Shown: piece after piece, positions 10,360 through 21,422 of the stretch
How positions within the stretch are numbered: position 1 is the first letter of the stretch
Layout: every line of letters starts with the position of its first letter
Source of the DNA: Chara braunii
Lineage: Eukaryota > Streptophyta > Charophyceae > Charales > Characeae
Reading direction: 5' to 3'
Assembly (NCBI GenBank): GCA_003427395.1
Contig: BFEA01000167.1
Location: 88,994-126,702 of the forward strand
Length of the DNA: 37,709 bases
The notes under the pieces: model-generated
Database searches by the model: none
Seen by the model: only the letters and a program-made list of their open reading frames with translations
Told to the model about the DNA's origin: nothing
Translations under genes and position numbers: made by a program

Positions 10360-10819
10360 ATAGGTGGTATCATTGTATTAGAGTTGTGAGAGAGAGAGGG
10401 ACAGTAGTATAGGCGGTATCATCATACTGTGACATTGTGGTTGTGTTGATCAGGGGACGCAAGAAGTTGGGCTTTCTTTATCAAGAGACGTGTGTTGAAC
10501 TGTGTTCCTTTGGTGTCCTCCCAGCTTTGTAATTCTTCTGTCGACTTTGCTCATGCATGCGTGTCCTGCTTTGAGGCTTTTGCAGCTCGGAAAATTTGTG
10601 TTTTCAACTTCTCATTGATTGGTTCCTTGGATACTATTCGGCCACATGGGCTGGGTGACACCAGAATTGTTAGAGAAACAACTCGATGCCTTTCATCCCT
10701 GAGCATAGTAGTGACACTGGTGCTTTTGCAGTTCCTGGCAGAATGGGGTCGTAATTGTTGTTCGATGCAACATCCAGCTAGTGAACTCCTGATATTCAGG
10801 CAAGAGTGTGGAGGTGGAG
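10357..10819. other. Host-like DNA left of element C, no gene called
   Basis: About 460 bp with an open frame from 10492 that runs into the tandem-array sequence at its 3' end. The encoded protein is not recognisable and is probably fortuitous. Confidence 0.35.
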
Positions 10820-10855
10820 GGGGTTGCAATCCAATCGTCAAAATGTAGATCGTTC
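10820..10855 (+). repeat. Left edge of the 239-bp tandem array (unit tail)
   Basis: GGGTTGCAATCCAATCGTC and the following AAAATGTAGATCGTTC match the tail of each unit at 20059-20764. Similarity stops to the left of about 10820. The array continues at 20059 after element C. Confidence 0.85.
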
Positions 10856-12044
10856 TGCAATGACTTGCTGTTTTCTGGTCGCCTGTAGCCTCTCTCTGTC
10901 GAGGCTGTACTATAGGTAGGAGAGATTCACAATTTTGTTTGGCTGAGGGCTAACCGAGAGACCTACCTGTGAGGAAATTCGTGAGGGACATATCTGCAAA
11001 TCCGGGAAAAATACAGGCCCGGCACTAACAGGATTCCCTACAGCTACCCTAACTGCGAATAGCAGGCCCGGGCTACCCCTAGGACAGACAGGCCCTAAGG
11101 ACCTATTCTGATGGACGGTCCTATAGCCTATAGCCGGGTCCGGTAGAGGCCGAGAGGCCGAAACAGATACGGTACCAGTCGGTCAGTCAGTCCGGTCTAG
11201 GTCGAGTCTAGGCTAGTTGTAGTATATAGATAGGATGGGCGCATGGGTTGAGGGCTTTTGGCAGTTGTTACCGAGTACATCGCTGCTGCGCTACGCGTGA
11301 ACCGGAAGTGGTGACGGCTCAGCGTGGAAGGAGACAGGCATAGCCAGACCTTCGGAGCGCTGGCCATAGCTGGGACCTGCGCTGTACTCTGGCAGCTGCA
11401 GGGGCTGACAGAGGTTTGGGCTATCGAGGTCTGCTGGAGGCGAGAGAGGTTGGTGCCCTGCTGGACCCTCCTCAAGAGTGGGGTTCTGGGGTGTTTGCGC
11501 TGCAGCCATAGCTGCGGCTTCTTCCTCAGAGGTCATCTTGTCAGGGTTTGGTGGTGCTGCTGCAGACTTCCACCCGGGAAGTCTTTCGACACTTCGTCAT
11601 TGTCAGATATTGGGGTGCTGGTCTTCTTCTTCATCCTCTAAGTGGCGCTTGGCCTCAGAGGCCTGTTTCAGAGTGGCGCTTCCCTCAAGAGGCTGTATTT
11701 GGGTGGCGCTTGATGTTTCAACGGCTCAGGGGTGTTACGGGTGTTAATCAGGGTTGGGAAGTGAAGTGCTGCTCATTTTTTAGCAGGGCACTGTAGTACT
11801 GAAGTTATCTTGACAATTCGAGGCTCTAAGTTTAATAAACAGTGTGTAACTGGGTGTGAGTACTGAATTGCACTTTCAGTGTACCCTGTCATATCGCATG
11901 GTCAAGTTTTCCGCTGTGTTATCTATCCCTGTGCAGTGTGATACTCCTGTCCTCTCCCCTTCCTTCTGTGTATGTATGGGCATACGTGGAAGTCTATGTG
12001 AGTGAGTGTTGGTCTTCAGACAACAAAGAACCAGAATCATAACA
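10856..12044 (+). repeat. Element C 5' LTR
   Basis: 1189 bp, TG...CA ends. TATATAG at 11223-11229 is a good TATA box and AATAAA at 11834-11839 a poly(A) signal, giving a plausible R region between them. It lacks about 72 bp present in the 3' LTR near 19800-19870, and many substitutions separate the copies, so the insertion is old relative to B. Confidence 0.93.
11642..11711 (+). promoter_or_regulatory. GTGGCGCTT motif, three copies at 30-31 bp
   Basis: Starts at 11642, 11673 and 11703. The three copies are also kept in the 3' LTR (about 19584-19655) although the LTRs have diverged, hinting at constraint or simple repeat origin. The position is downstream of the TATA box, hence probably transcribed. 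Confidence 0.4.
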
Positions 12045-12045
12045 G

Positions 12046-12057
12046 TTGTATCAGAGC
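12046..12057 (+). other. Element C primer-binding site
   Basis: TTGTATCAGAGC, one base after the LTR end. It differs from the initiator tRNA-Met site TGGTATCAGAGC at one position. Confidence 0.85.
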
Positions 12058-13495
12058 AATTGGATCCAGGCTCTGGAGCGATTGATGAGTTGGAGCACCC
12101 CTCATCATCTGCTGAGATACTGCAGTCGAGTCTCATGGCGATTCATCATCTTCAGGGTTGTTGTCAGTAAGGGTGGTGGTTGTGAGTGTGTGGCGAGAAG
12201 AATTGGACAGAGGGTGACTCACTCCTGACAAGGGTTGTGCAGGAGTCATTGGCGATTGGTACTCAAAGGCCTGAGAGGCTCTGGGAGGCTAAATTTAGAT
12301 TGGCGATTCATCTGGAGACTGTCGATTGGCAAGGAAGTGATCCCAGGAGTTGGCGATTGTGGAATTGGGTCAGGATCCCCAATTTCCAAGCAGCGCAGTA
12401 CATGGTTGTGTCAGTTGGGGGTGAAGCGCCTATGGGTAATCTACTGGATCACCAAGTTTCAGGCAATTTGGTACGTGGGAACATTGGATACTGTCAGGAG
12501 ATGAAACTGGCGAGATGGGGTTGACCAGTCAGCCATAGCCAGGGTTTCATGCATCTTCTTCAGAGTTGACCCTGAAGTAAGTGTGTTCCTTACATCCTGT
12601 GTGGCGATTCTGGGACTATTTTTAGAATAAAGAAATTTGGTCTGTCTGTCATTTGACAGTTGAAAATCGAAATTCAGACTGTGGGACAGCCATATCCAAC
12701 TTCCCCTACCTATCTTCTTTGACTTCTATTAACCCTGTTTGACCTTCTTTCTGACTCATATTTCATTTGTGACTGCTTTACAGTATTGCGATTGACACTG
12801 TGTAGTGAAGTGGCAAATTCAGGGGTCTGTTGTCAGTGATAATGCAAATTTGAATTCTGCGCTGACATAGCTAAAGCTTGGCTAGACTAGGGTCAGTCAT
12901 AACTTTGATTCTGCCCGTCAGAATTCAATTTTGTCAGACGCTGATAAATCGCAATTCAGTATTCAGTCAGTGTCTGAAATCGCATATCCAGATTTGATAT
13001 TCTGAGTCAGTTACAGTGAAAATTGTGATTCGCCATACCCAGGGTATGGCCTACAGGGTCATCCAGTGGTGAAGTCTGTAGGGTAGGTCTAAAAATAGGA
13101 TAACCTGTAAATCGTTGCATCTTGGTCATCAGTGGACACCTGTCTAACCCTAATTGGTCACTTTGTCTAATTACTAATCAATACTAATCAGTCCAAGATT
13201 ACATCCTGTCAATTGTTGAAGCACGATTTGCAATTATTGCATGCAATTTTGGTGTCTGGGCAGGGATGGAAAAGTCGTGAAATTTATTTTTGCCTGAGTG
13301 GTCTCTAAGCTGACTCTGATCCTCAAGTGGTCTGCTGAGACTGAGCACTCACTTGCTCAGACTAACCAATCTTCTCTCTCCAGGTAGGTGACAACAATTG
13401 AGGGAGTACTGAAGAGAAAACTCAATTCCTGTTACCTCCTGCGTTGTCTCTGATTGTTTGTTTATTTTTATTTATCTGTATTGTGGGTGCACAAA
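12058..13495 (+). other. Element C leader, possible intron 12577-13383
   Basis: No conserved coding sequence. A donor-like GAA|GTAAGTG at 12577 and an acceptor with a pyrimidine tract (CTTCTCTCTCCAG, ending 13383) could define an 807-bp leader intron ending 112 bp before the gag ATG. Splicing is inferred from consensus only. Confidence 0.4.
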
Positions 13496-15163
13496 ATGGT
13501 TGATTCGGGAAAAGCAGCAGTGTCTCAGAAGGCTGAGACTTCTGATGAGAAGCTTTAAGTACAGCTCAAGATTACAGTACAGCCTGAGACACCTGTTCTG
13601 CTTGACCCTTTAGAGGCCGAACTGCGGGCCTAGGAGGAGAAACTCCGCCAACAGGCCAAGGCAGTTGAGTCTCTAAAGGTTGAGCTGAAGAAGAAGGAAG
13701 AAGTAGCTCAGAAGGAGGCTAGGAGAAAACTTTTGATCGCAGATGTGGAGAAGGTCAGGACAAGTGGTAGTTCCAGTCAGTACAACAAGGACATGGCTGA
13801 ATTCATCCTCTTGCAGGATAATATTCACCGTTCTTATTTTACTAACTGGGGTGACCGAATTACCAGTCTGGAGAATAGCCACTCAGCTTTTTCCAAGGAG
13901 TTGGATGACATTTCTGCCAAACTGGATCTGATCTTTACTCACCTAAAGATCCCTACCACTTCCCCTGCTCCTCCCTCTCTTGGACCTTCTCAAGGGAAAC
14001 CCACATCAACCCCACAATCCAGACCTACATCTCCACCCTCTACACCCACATCAACAAGAACTTCTCATCCCTCACTCTCATTTGCTCAACAGCGGCCCAA
14101 GCTGACACCCCCACCTATGTTCTCTGGTGAGGACCCAGAGGTGGATGTAGCAAATTGGGTCACTGCTCAGCGAACCTACTTGAGTGGGTTCAAATGTGAT
14201 GAGGATGTGAAGGTGTCTGCCATCCTTGCTCATTTGGAGCGGACTGCACTGAAATGGTGCACTTCCACCTCCAACAAGCAAGGAATGGAGATGGCTGATT
14301 GGGCGCAGAGGCTGGGGGTGGCTGGTTTTCTGCAGGCCCTGCAGGATAGGTTTGCAAACAAGGAGCAAGCCAGGAAAGCAGCAGATAAAATTTTGCGCCT
14401 GGGCCAAAAGAAATTTGATGGCTCCTTGTCCAAACTCTACTCCACCTTTGAGAGTCTCACATCGACTCCAGGGTTAGAGATGAGTGAGCAGGATCTGCTC
14501 ATTCATTTCTTACGGGCAGCGCCTGAGCAATACCAGATTGCACTGTTCTCTCAGGGCCATAAGGACTGGCGGTCCTTTGGTAGAGCAGCCCTGGACTTGG
14601 AGTCTAAACTCCATGTCCAGGAAGCACCTTCTAAAGGAAGGAAGGGACCCTCCTCCAAAGGGCGAAGGAGGAGGAAGGGTGCCCTGTTTGCTGCTGCAGC
14701 TTCTGGTTCAGATAGTGACGCAGCATCCCAGGGTGGGAGCCCTCCACCTGGGACTGCATCATCATCTGCTGCAGACGCTGCTGTTCTTGCCCTGGCTGAT
14801 GCTTTGATGGGCTTGACAAAGGGCGAAGCCCCAGTCCAGAAAGCATCAACCAGCAAACAGGGGAAAGGAAAAGGACGTGCCTCTTCCCCTGGTACCCAGA
14901 GAGTACCTTTACCACGGGACGTTCGATGGTCAGCTGATCCCCTTGATCCTTCCACCTTCCCCTGGCATGCATTCAGGATCCAGGAGGGGGTATGGAGGAA
15001 GAGAAAGGAGAAGGGGGTCTGCCTGAGATGCGAGGGGGACCACTTCCTGAAGGACTGTCCCAGCATGCCTCGAGGGGGTATGGAGGAAGAGAAAGGAGAA
15101 GGGGGTCTGCTTGAGATGCGAGGGGGACCACTTCCCGAAGGACTGTCCCAGCATGCCTCATAG
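13496..15163 (+). pseudogene. gag: Element C gag polyprotein (two early stops, duplicated zinc knuckle)
   Basis: The start ATG at 13496 is in frame with the long open part (13733-15163) but followed by in-frame TAA (about 13556) and TAG (about 13631). Order: a charged coiled-coil-like N-terminus (VESLKVELKKKEEVAQKEA), a Pro/Ser/Thr-rich linker (residues about 80-130 of the open part), the gag core (PPPMFSGEDPEVDVANWV ... WAQRLGVAGFLQALQDRF), a basic Lys/Arg region, then the zinc knuckle CLRCEGDHFLKDC with spacing CX2CX3HX4C, one residue short of the usual CX2CX4HX4C. An 88-bp tandem duplication immediately after repeats the knuckle out of frame and ends the ORF early. The codon pattern and fold match Ty3/Gypsy Gag. 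Confidence 0.88.
14991..15160 (+). repeat. 88-bp tandem duplication across the gag zinc knuckle of element C
   Basis: Copy 1 is 14991-15078 and copy 2 15079-15160, with two visible substitutions in the shared part. The length is not a multiple of three, so the second copy is read in another frame. In its own frame it encodes a second complete knuckle (CLRCEGDHFPKDC) and then about 30 more open codons. Confidence 0.9.
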
Positions 15164-15329
15164 GTCTACAGGCAACTCTAGTTCAAAAACTAGAGCAAAG
15201 AGAGGTGGAAGCAGCAGCTCCTTCCACCAGTGTTGATTCACTTTCTGATGAAGGTGAGTCTTCACAGTCTCTCGCTGGTTCTTCTTTTGTTGGAGTTGCA
15301 TCCTCGGGGTCTTTCGCTTGTGAAGACAG

Positions 15330-15760
15330 CTGGACGAGACGTGGGAGGAGGAGGATGCTCAGTGTTTTGCTGATCTTTTCCTGTCCTTGCAGAAGAAGAA
15401 AAAGCATAAGTCAAAGCTCATCCTACTTCGACCCTCTATCATGGGAGCCAAAATCAAAGTGCTCTTGGACTGTGGGGCTACTCACAACTCCATCTCTCCC
15501 AAGGCAGTCAGCAAGCTGCACTTGGATCAGAGGTTGGTGAAATTGCGACAACCTATAGAGGTACGCATTGGAGACTCTTCCACAGTCAGGATCACTTGTG
15601 TCCTTTAACAAGCAGGGAGAAATCAGGCACCGCCTTTGACCTTGTCTTCTCTATGCAGTGGCTTGGTGCCACCAATCCTAGGATCGACTGACGGATTCCT
15701 AGGGTTGAGCTACCTGACCGGCATGGGGTATATCGCCCTTGCATGCTCGTTGATGAGTAC
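15330..15760 (+). pseudogene. pol: Element C pol: aspartic protease (degenerate)
   Basis: LLDCGATHNSIS at about 15465-15500 is the retropepsin active-site segment, with DCG instead of the usual DSG or DTG. A following segment (FDLVFSMQWLG, near 15637-15665) corresponds to the second protease motif but lies in another frame after a stop at 15606. Upstream a Lys-rich stretch (QKKKKHKSK) joins it to the gag/pol linker. Confidence 0.8.
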
Positions 15761-17308
15761 CATCCGGCCAACAACTGTTATTGCACGAGTGCTCGTAAAT
15801 TTCTGCGATTTTCACGCCAGACTGACCACACCTGTCTGTTCGTGGCTTATGTCAAACAGACTGACGTGGAGACTGCTCCTTGTCCCTCTCAGATTCAGCA
15901 GGTTGTAGACAGTTTCTCAGATCTTATGGAGGAGTCTACTGGACTTGTCCATAGGCAGACCAAACATAAGATTGAGATCCTGCCTGGTTCGGTCCCTCCC
16001 AAGGGCCGAGTCTACATGATGTCACCCGCTGAACTTGAAGAGCTCAGGAAACAGTTGGAGACCTTGACCAGCAAGGGTTGGATCAGGCCCAACACATCTG
16101 AGTTTGGGGCACTAGTCCTCTTTGTGCCAAAGGGGAATGGTGAGTTCAGGATGTGCGTGGACTATCGTGGTCTCAACAAAATCACGAGGAAGTCTACAGA
16201 GCCCCTTCCTCGCATTGATGATCTGTTGGATATGGCGCAGGGCTGTACCATTTTTAGCAAGATCGACCTCAAATCTGGCTATCACCAGATTGAGATGGCT
16301 GAAGGCGATGTCCGCAAGACAACCTTCAAAACCAGGTATGGCACATACGAGTACCTGGTCATGCCATTCGGTCTTTGCAATGCCCCAGGCACCTTCCAAA
16401 CAGAAATGCATCGCATACTCAGGCCTTACCTAGACAAGTTCGTAGTTGTCTACCTAGATGATATCTTGGTATTCAGTCGTTCTGTCCAGGAGCATGCGCA
16501 ACATCTGGCTCTGGTCCTCCAAGCCTTACGTGATAACCAGTATAAGATCAACAGAGAGAAGTCCTCTTTTGGGGTTCCCTCTGTAGTCTATCTTGGTCAT
16601 GTCATTTCTGGAGAGGGGTTGGCTCCTGAAACAACGAAAGTTGCTGCAGTTCAGGATTGGCCGCGACTTGCTAACATTCGTGATGTCCGGTCTTTCTTGG
16701 GGCTTGCATCCTACTACAGGAAGTTCATCAAGAACTCTGCGATTGCAGCACCCCTAACTGATCTTACAAAGAAACATTAGAATGTTAGGAGGCTTTCACA
16801 CGTCTCAAGGAGGCCTTGATTCGTGCCCCTGTTTTGAAGTTACCTGACCCTACCCTGCCTTTTGTGCTTACTATTGACGCTAGTCAGTATGGTGTAGGGG
16901 CGGTACTTCAACAAGATGATGGGAATGGTCTGCAGCCTATTGAGTATATGAGCAAGAAGATCAAGACTAAGAAGTTGCAAGACTCTACCTATGAGAAAAA
17001 GCTTTATGCTCCTAGGTAGGCACTTCAAGATCTTTTCAGATCACTCCACCTTGCAGTGGATGAAGTCCCAGGGAGAGTTGAATGACAAGCTTGCGCGCTA
17101 CATCCAGTTCATTGACATGTTTGACTTTGAACTGAAGCACAAGAAGGGCTGCTATAATCGAGTAGAAGACGCCCTTTCTCGTAGGCCTGACGCTCTTTTC
17201 CTGATCTCCTTTACTCACTCATTTGGAGAGAGGACCCGTCAGACCATTGCCCAGTTGCTGCCCCAGGATGAGATTTTTTTGGCCTATCGTGAGGAATCTC
17301 CAGGATGA
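15743..17308 (+). pseudogene. pol: Element C pol: reverse transcriptase and RNase H (broken)
   Basis: The longest piece (15743-16780, 345 codons) holds RT from GWIRPNTSEFG through [37 protein letters not shown] and the intact catalytic VYLDDILVFS to GLASYYRKFI. A TAG at 16778 and a frame change follow. RNase H starts at 16816 with LTIDASQYGVG. A deletion of about 35 bp at 17015-17025 removes the segment between LYA and GRHFKIFSDH, and the remainder ends with VEDALSRRPDA. RT catalytic residues are intact; RNase H is interrupted. Confidence 0.92.
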
Positions 17309-17319
17309 TCCTGCCTCTG

Positions 17320-18715
17320 AACCAGGATATACTCTGGTCTCAGGTCTGCTGTACACATGCAGCAGAGGTGAGGAGTGTCTGTGCATTCCCCAGGACCGCA
17401 AGTTGAGAACACTTCTGATGTCAGAGTGTCATGATGCTCGTGGACACTTTGGGGCCCTCAAATCTTATGCAGCCCTGTCGCAGCGCTTCTTCTGGAAGGA
17501 GATGAGGAGTGACATGTTGCACTATGTGGAAATCTGTGAGTTATGCCAAAGGAACAAGGTTGTACGGCGACCTCCCCTTGGCCTACTCTAACCACTACCC
17601 ATCCCTGATGCTCCTGCACAGTCAGTGTCTATTGATTTCATTGACTTGGGTAGGAGTACTCCTCGTGGTATGCGTCAGGTCATGGTATGTATGAATCGGT
17701 TTTCCAAATATGCAGAGTTCATCCCCTTACCAGCTGAAGCTCGTGTGCCAGTCGTTCAGGCGGTGTTTGCTGACAGGTGGGTTACACATCATGGACCACC
17801 CACCTCTAACGTCAGTGATCGAGATCCTCGTTTTTGCAGCAATGAATGGCAATCCTACTGCAGGGATTACCTTTATTCCAAATTGGATATGCCATCTGGT
17901 CGTCATCCTGAAGCCAATGGACAGGCTGAAGTGATGAACCATATTCTATTCCAATTGCTGCGTCCTGTGATCAGTCCAGATCAGCAGGACTGAGATCTCC
18001 ATTTGAGTCATGCACAACTTGTGTATAACACGTCTGTACACTCCTCTATTGGCTTCACACCCTACCGGTTGCATGGGGTCGTGAGCCATGGCAGCCTGTT
18101 GATGACGTCATCGATAAGGCTACCCCTACGTTGACACCTGGGACTGCAGAGTTCACCAGGCGTTACCGTGTGGACATAGAGCGCGCCCGTGCTAACCTGT
18201 TGAAAACCCAAAAGGCTATGATTCAGCAGGCTAATAANCAGAGTTCACCAGGCGTTACCGTGTGGACATAGAGCGCGCCCGTGCTAACCTGTTGAAAACC
18301 CAAAAGGCTATGATTCAGCAGGCTAATAAGCACCGACATCCATCTACTATTCGCACAGGTAACTGGGTGTGGTACTCAGTTCTGAGTTGTCGTGAGAGGA
18401 GGACATATCACCTAAGTTGATGTCGCGATACATGGGTCCATGGCAGGTCTTAGATACAGTGGGAGCTGATCCATTTGGACCATCCTATATAGTGGATGTC
18501 CCTCTGCATCCACAAACCTACCCTGTCTTTCATGCATCTAAGTTGTTGCCGTTCCTATCCCTTGCAAAGGGTACGAGGTCGAGACTGTGGAGGATGAGTC
18601 AGGTACAGGTCCAGATAAGGAGTACCTTGTGAAGTTCTTGTACCAGCCACATACTGAGGACCGCTGGTTTGAACTCACTGAAGACTGCCAAGTCAGTTAT
18701 CCTCAAGTATGAGGC
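17320..18715 (+). pseudogene. pol: Element C pol: integrase and truncated chromodomain (broken)
   Basis: The zinc-binding region HDARGH...CELC (17223-17591) is followed after a stop by the core (17625-17993): SIDFID, VSDRDPRF and GQAE give all three catalytic acids, with 36 residues between the second Asp and Glu where 35 is usual (one extra residue near CRDYLYSK). A TGA follows DQQ at 17991. The GPY/F-like part (MGPWQVLDTVG...FHASKLL) is at 18417-18560, and a chromodomain-like remnant (EYLVKFLYQ...DRWFELTED) at about 18620-18680 ends early. This is the only copy here that keeps a full DDE triad, but it is fragmented. Confidence 0.9.
18147..18330 (+). repeat. 92-bp direct duplication in element C integrase with an N at the junction
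   Basis: CAGAGTTCACCAGGCGTTAC starts at 18147 and again at 18239. The copies look identical, and the only N nearby (18238) sits exactly at the junction, so an assembly error is as likely as a real duplication. Confidence 0.85.
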
Positions 18716-18780
18716 AGCACAAAAGGGAGTATCCCTTCGACGCTCTGCACGCCTACGCCCCTAGCTCGGAGGTCCTCGCT

Positions 18781-18797
18781 CCGGGGGACGGTAGGTC
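18781..18797 (+). other. Element C polypurine tract
   Basis: CCGGGGGACGGTAGGTC directly precedes the 3' LTR. It is G/A rich, as expected for plus-strand priming. Confidence 0.6.
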
Positions 18798-20058
18798 TGC
18801 AATGACTTGTTGTTTTCAGGTCGCTTGTAGCCTCTCTCTGTCCAGGTTGTACTATGGGTAGGACAAATTCCCTATTTGGTTTGGTTGAGGGCTAACCGAG
18901 AGACCTACCTGTGAGGGAAATTGGTGAGGGACATATCTGCAAATCCGGGAAAAATACAGGCCCGACACTAACAAGATTCCCTAAAGCTACCCTAACTGCG
19001 AACAGCAGGCCCGGGCTACCCCTAGGACAGACAGGCCCTAAGGACCTATTCTGATGGACGGTCCTATAGCCTATAGTCGGGTCCGGTAGAGGCCAAGAGG
19101 CCAAAACAGATACGATACCGGTCGGTCAGTCAGTCCGGTCTGGGTCGAGTCTAGGCTAGTTGTAGTTTATAGATAGGATGGGCAAATCGGTTGGGGGCTT
19201 TTGGCAGTCGGTACCGAGTACCTCGCTGCTGCGCTACGCGTGAACCGGAAGTGGTGACGGCTCAGCCTGGAAGGAGACAGGCATAGCAGACCTTCGGAGC
19301 GTCGGCCATAGCTGGGACCTGTGTTGTACTCTGCCAGCACGCAAGGGCTGACAGAGGTCTGGGCTATCGAGGTCTGCTGGAGGCGAGAGAGGTTGGTGCC
19401 CTGCTGGACCCTCCTCCGGAGTGGGGTTCCAGGGTGTTTGCGCTGCAGCCATAGCTGCGGCTTCTTCCTCAGAGGTCATCTTGTCAGGGTTTGGTGGCGC
19501 TGCTGCAGACTTCCACCCGGGAAGTCTTTCTACACTTCGTCATTGTCAGATATTGGGGTGCTGGTCTTCTTCTTCATCCTCTGAGTGGCGCTTGGCCTCA
19601 GAGGCCTGTTTCAGGGTGGCGCTTCCCTCAGGAAGCTGTATTTGGGTGGCGCTTGATGTTTCAGGGGCTCAGGGGTGTTACGGGTGTTAATCAGGGCTGG
19701 GGAGTGAAGCGCTGCTCATTTCTGAGCAACGCACTATAGTACTGAAGTTATCTTGACCATTTGAGGCTCTGAGTTTAATAAACAGTGTGTAACTGGGTTG
19801 GGACTATAATCGTTTCATTGTTCTGGATGTGATCTGCTCAGCTTTTCTCTATGACTGGTTGTGAGGACTGAGTGGAGTGAATTGCACTTTCAGTGTACCA
19901 TGTCATATCGCATGGTCAAGTCTTCCGCTATGTTATCTCTCTCTGTGCGGTGTGGAACTCCTGTCCTCTCCCCTTCCTTCTGTGTATGTATGGGAATACC
20001 TGGAAGTCTATGTGAGTGAGTGTTGGTCTTCAAACAACAAACAACTAGAATCATAACA
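18798..20058 (+). repeat. Element C 3' LTR
   Basis: 1261 bp, same termini as the 5' copy. The TATA box is altered (TTTATAG near 19170), while AATAAA (19777-19782) and the three GTGGCGCTT motifs are kept. It ends CATAACA at 20058, followed by target-site copy GTTCT. Confidence 0.93.
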
Positions 20059-20879
20059 GTTCTCCACTTGGTCAACTAAAACAACTCAAGGCATATAGTA
20101 TACTCACACTAGTTCTTTTCCGGCCGAACGTGGTAGTAATTACAGTCCATCATCTTTCCTCGAGTAGAAGTACCGTCATTATCGTTGTACATAGAGACAC
20201 TGAAACTTGCCTCAAATACAGTTATAATTATCGTACGGCGTGCATTCTATTCCGTGGAAGGGCGGGGGGTTGCAATCCAATCGTCAAAATGTAGATCGTT
20301 CTGCACTTGGTCAACTAAAACAACTCAGGGCATACAGTATACTCACACTAGTTCTTTTCCGGTCGAATGTGGTAGTAATTACAGTCCATCATCTTCCCCC
20401 GAGTAGAAGTACCGTCATTATTGTTGTACATAGAGACACTGAAACTTGCCTCAAATACAGTTATAATTACCGTACGGCGTGCATTTTATTCGGTGGAAGG
20501 GCGGGGGGGTGCAATACAATCGTCAAAATGTAGATCGTTCTGCACTTGGTCAACTAAAACAACTCAGGGCATACAAAATACTCACACTGGTTCTTTTACG
20601 GCCGAATGTGGTAGTAATTACACCATCTTCCCCCGAGTAGAAGTACTGTCATTATTGATGTACAAAGACCTCAAATACAGTTATAATTACCGTATGGCGT
20701 GCATTCTATTCGGGGGAAGGGCGGGAGGGTGCAATCCAATCGTCAAAATGTAGATCGTTCTGCACTTGGTTAACGAAAACAACTCAGGGCATACAATATA
20801 TACTCACACTGGTTCTTTTCCGACCAACATGTGGTAGGAATTACAGTCCGTCGTCTTCCGCCGAGTAGAAGTACCATCA
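20059..20879 (+). repeat. Tandem array of about 239-bp units between elements C and B
   Basis: Units start with CTTGGTCAACTAAAACAACTC at 20067, 20306, 20545 and 20765, giving lengths 239, 239 and 220 (third unit with a deletion). The fourth is interrupted at 20879 by element B and resumes at 29911. The short ORFs in each unit repeat with the array and show no protein logic. The array has few units and is probably a local minisatellite-like tandem repeat, not a large satellite. Confidence 0.95.
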
Positions 20880-21080
20880 TAAAAGGGCCTTTACCCGATT
20901 CAGACCCTGTTCGACAAATGCAGCATAGAGGGGTCACTCGCCAGGGCCCAACTCGTGAAAGCAGATCAAAGGACATGTTCTCTGGGTCAAAAGTCACATC
21001 CTAGCTAAGTAAAAGCCAATGTCAATGGTCACAGTTGTGCCCTGTACGAACAGCTGCAATATTTGGACTTGGGAGTCGCA

Positions 21081-21200
21081 TCTGTTCGTTCAGGGGGGTG
21101 CGCAGGTCATGTCTGTTCAAGCAAGAGATGTGTCTGTACGTACAGTATGTGTCTGTTCGTGCAGTACGAGTGTCTGTTCGTGCAGAATGTGTGTCTGTCC
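21081..21200 (+). promoter_or_regulatory. Phased TCTGTTCG motif array in the B 5' LTR U3
   Basis: TCTGTNC cores start at 21081, 21112, 21133, 21152, 21173 and 21194, so spacings are 31, 21, 19, 21 and 21 bp. Element A has 30 and then exact 21s. The consensus is TGTCTGTTCGTGCAGNA. Conservation of period despite base changes suggests protein sites on one face of the helix. Also present in the B 3' LTR. Confidence 0.6.
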
Positions 21201-21415
21201 AAAATGAAGTCAAAGGGCAGGTTCCCAGTTCTGTCTAAGACTAATAGGGGGTCTAGATTCAGACACCCAGTCTGAAATCCAGGCCAAATAGCCGCCGCAG
21301 CAGCAGACCCTGAGGGGAAAATACTGGGACACACACATATGCATGGGTATGGGACTGAAGGAGACCCACAGTGCCAATACAGACCAATGCAGACCTCGCC
21401 AGGGGGGGCCAGCAG

Positions 21416-21422
21416 TATAAAG
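21416..21422 (+). promoter_or_regulatory. TATA box of the element B 5' LTR
   Basis: TATAAAG, matched by TATAAAG at 29273-29279 in the 3' LTR and TATAAG in both A LTRs at the homologous place. Confidence 0.65.

Larger units (their letters stand above)
10856..20058 (+). mobile_element. Element C: complete but degenerate Ty3/Gypsy chromovirus-type retrotransposon
   Basis: LTRs at 10856-12044 and 18798-20058 start TGCAATGACTTG and end CATAACA. They are flanked by GTTC(T) on both sides (10852-10856 and 20059-20063), a 4-5 bp target-site duplication inside the tandem array. Between them lie a PBS, a 1.4-kb leader, gag, PR, RT-RNaseH, IN and a chromodomain-like remnant, all plus strand. It belongs to a different family from A/B: its LTR is unrelated and its gag distinct. 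Stops, indels and two tandem duplications make it defective. Confidence 0.93.

Noticed and set aside
10092-10389. ORFs across the N gap
   Set aside because: They consist of unknown residues and (CA)n translation.
14551-15161. Minus-strand ORFs opposite element C gag
   Set aside because: Shadows of the sense coding frame; the repeated peptide reflects the 88-bp duplication.
20185-20753. Repeated 73-110 codon ORFs (RRAFYSVEGRG... type)
   Set aside because: Each is a by-product of the 239-bp tandem unit, with indels not respecting frame; not genes.
20059-20879. Tandem array as a CRISPR array
   Set aside because: Whole 239-bp units repeat with no unique spacers, in a eukaryotic context.
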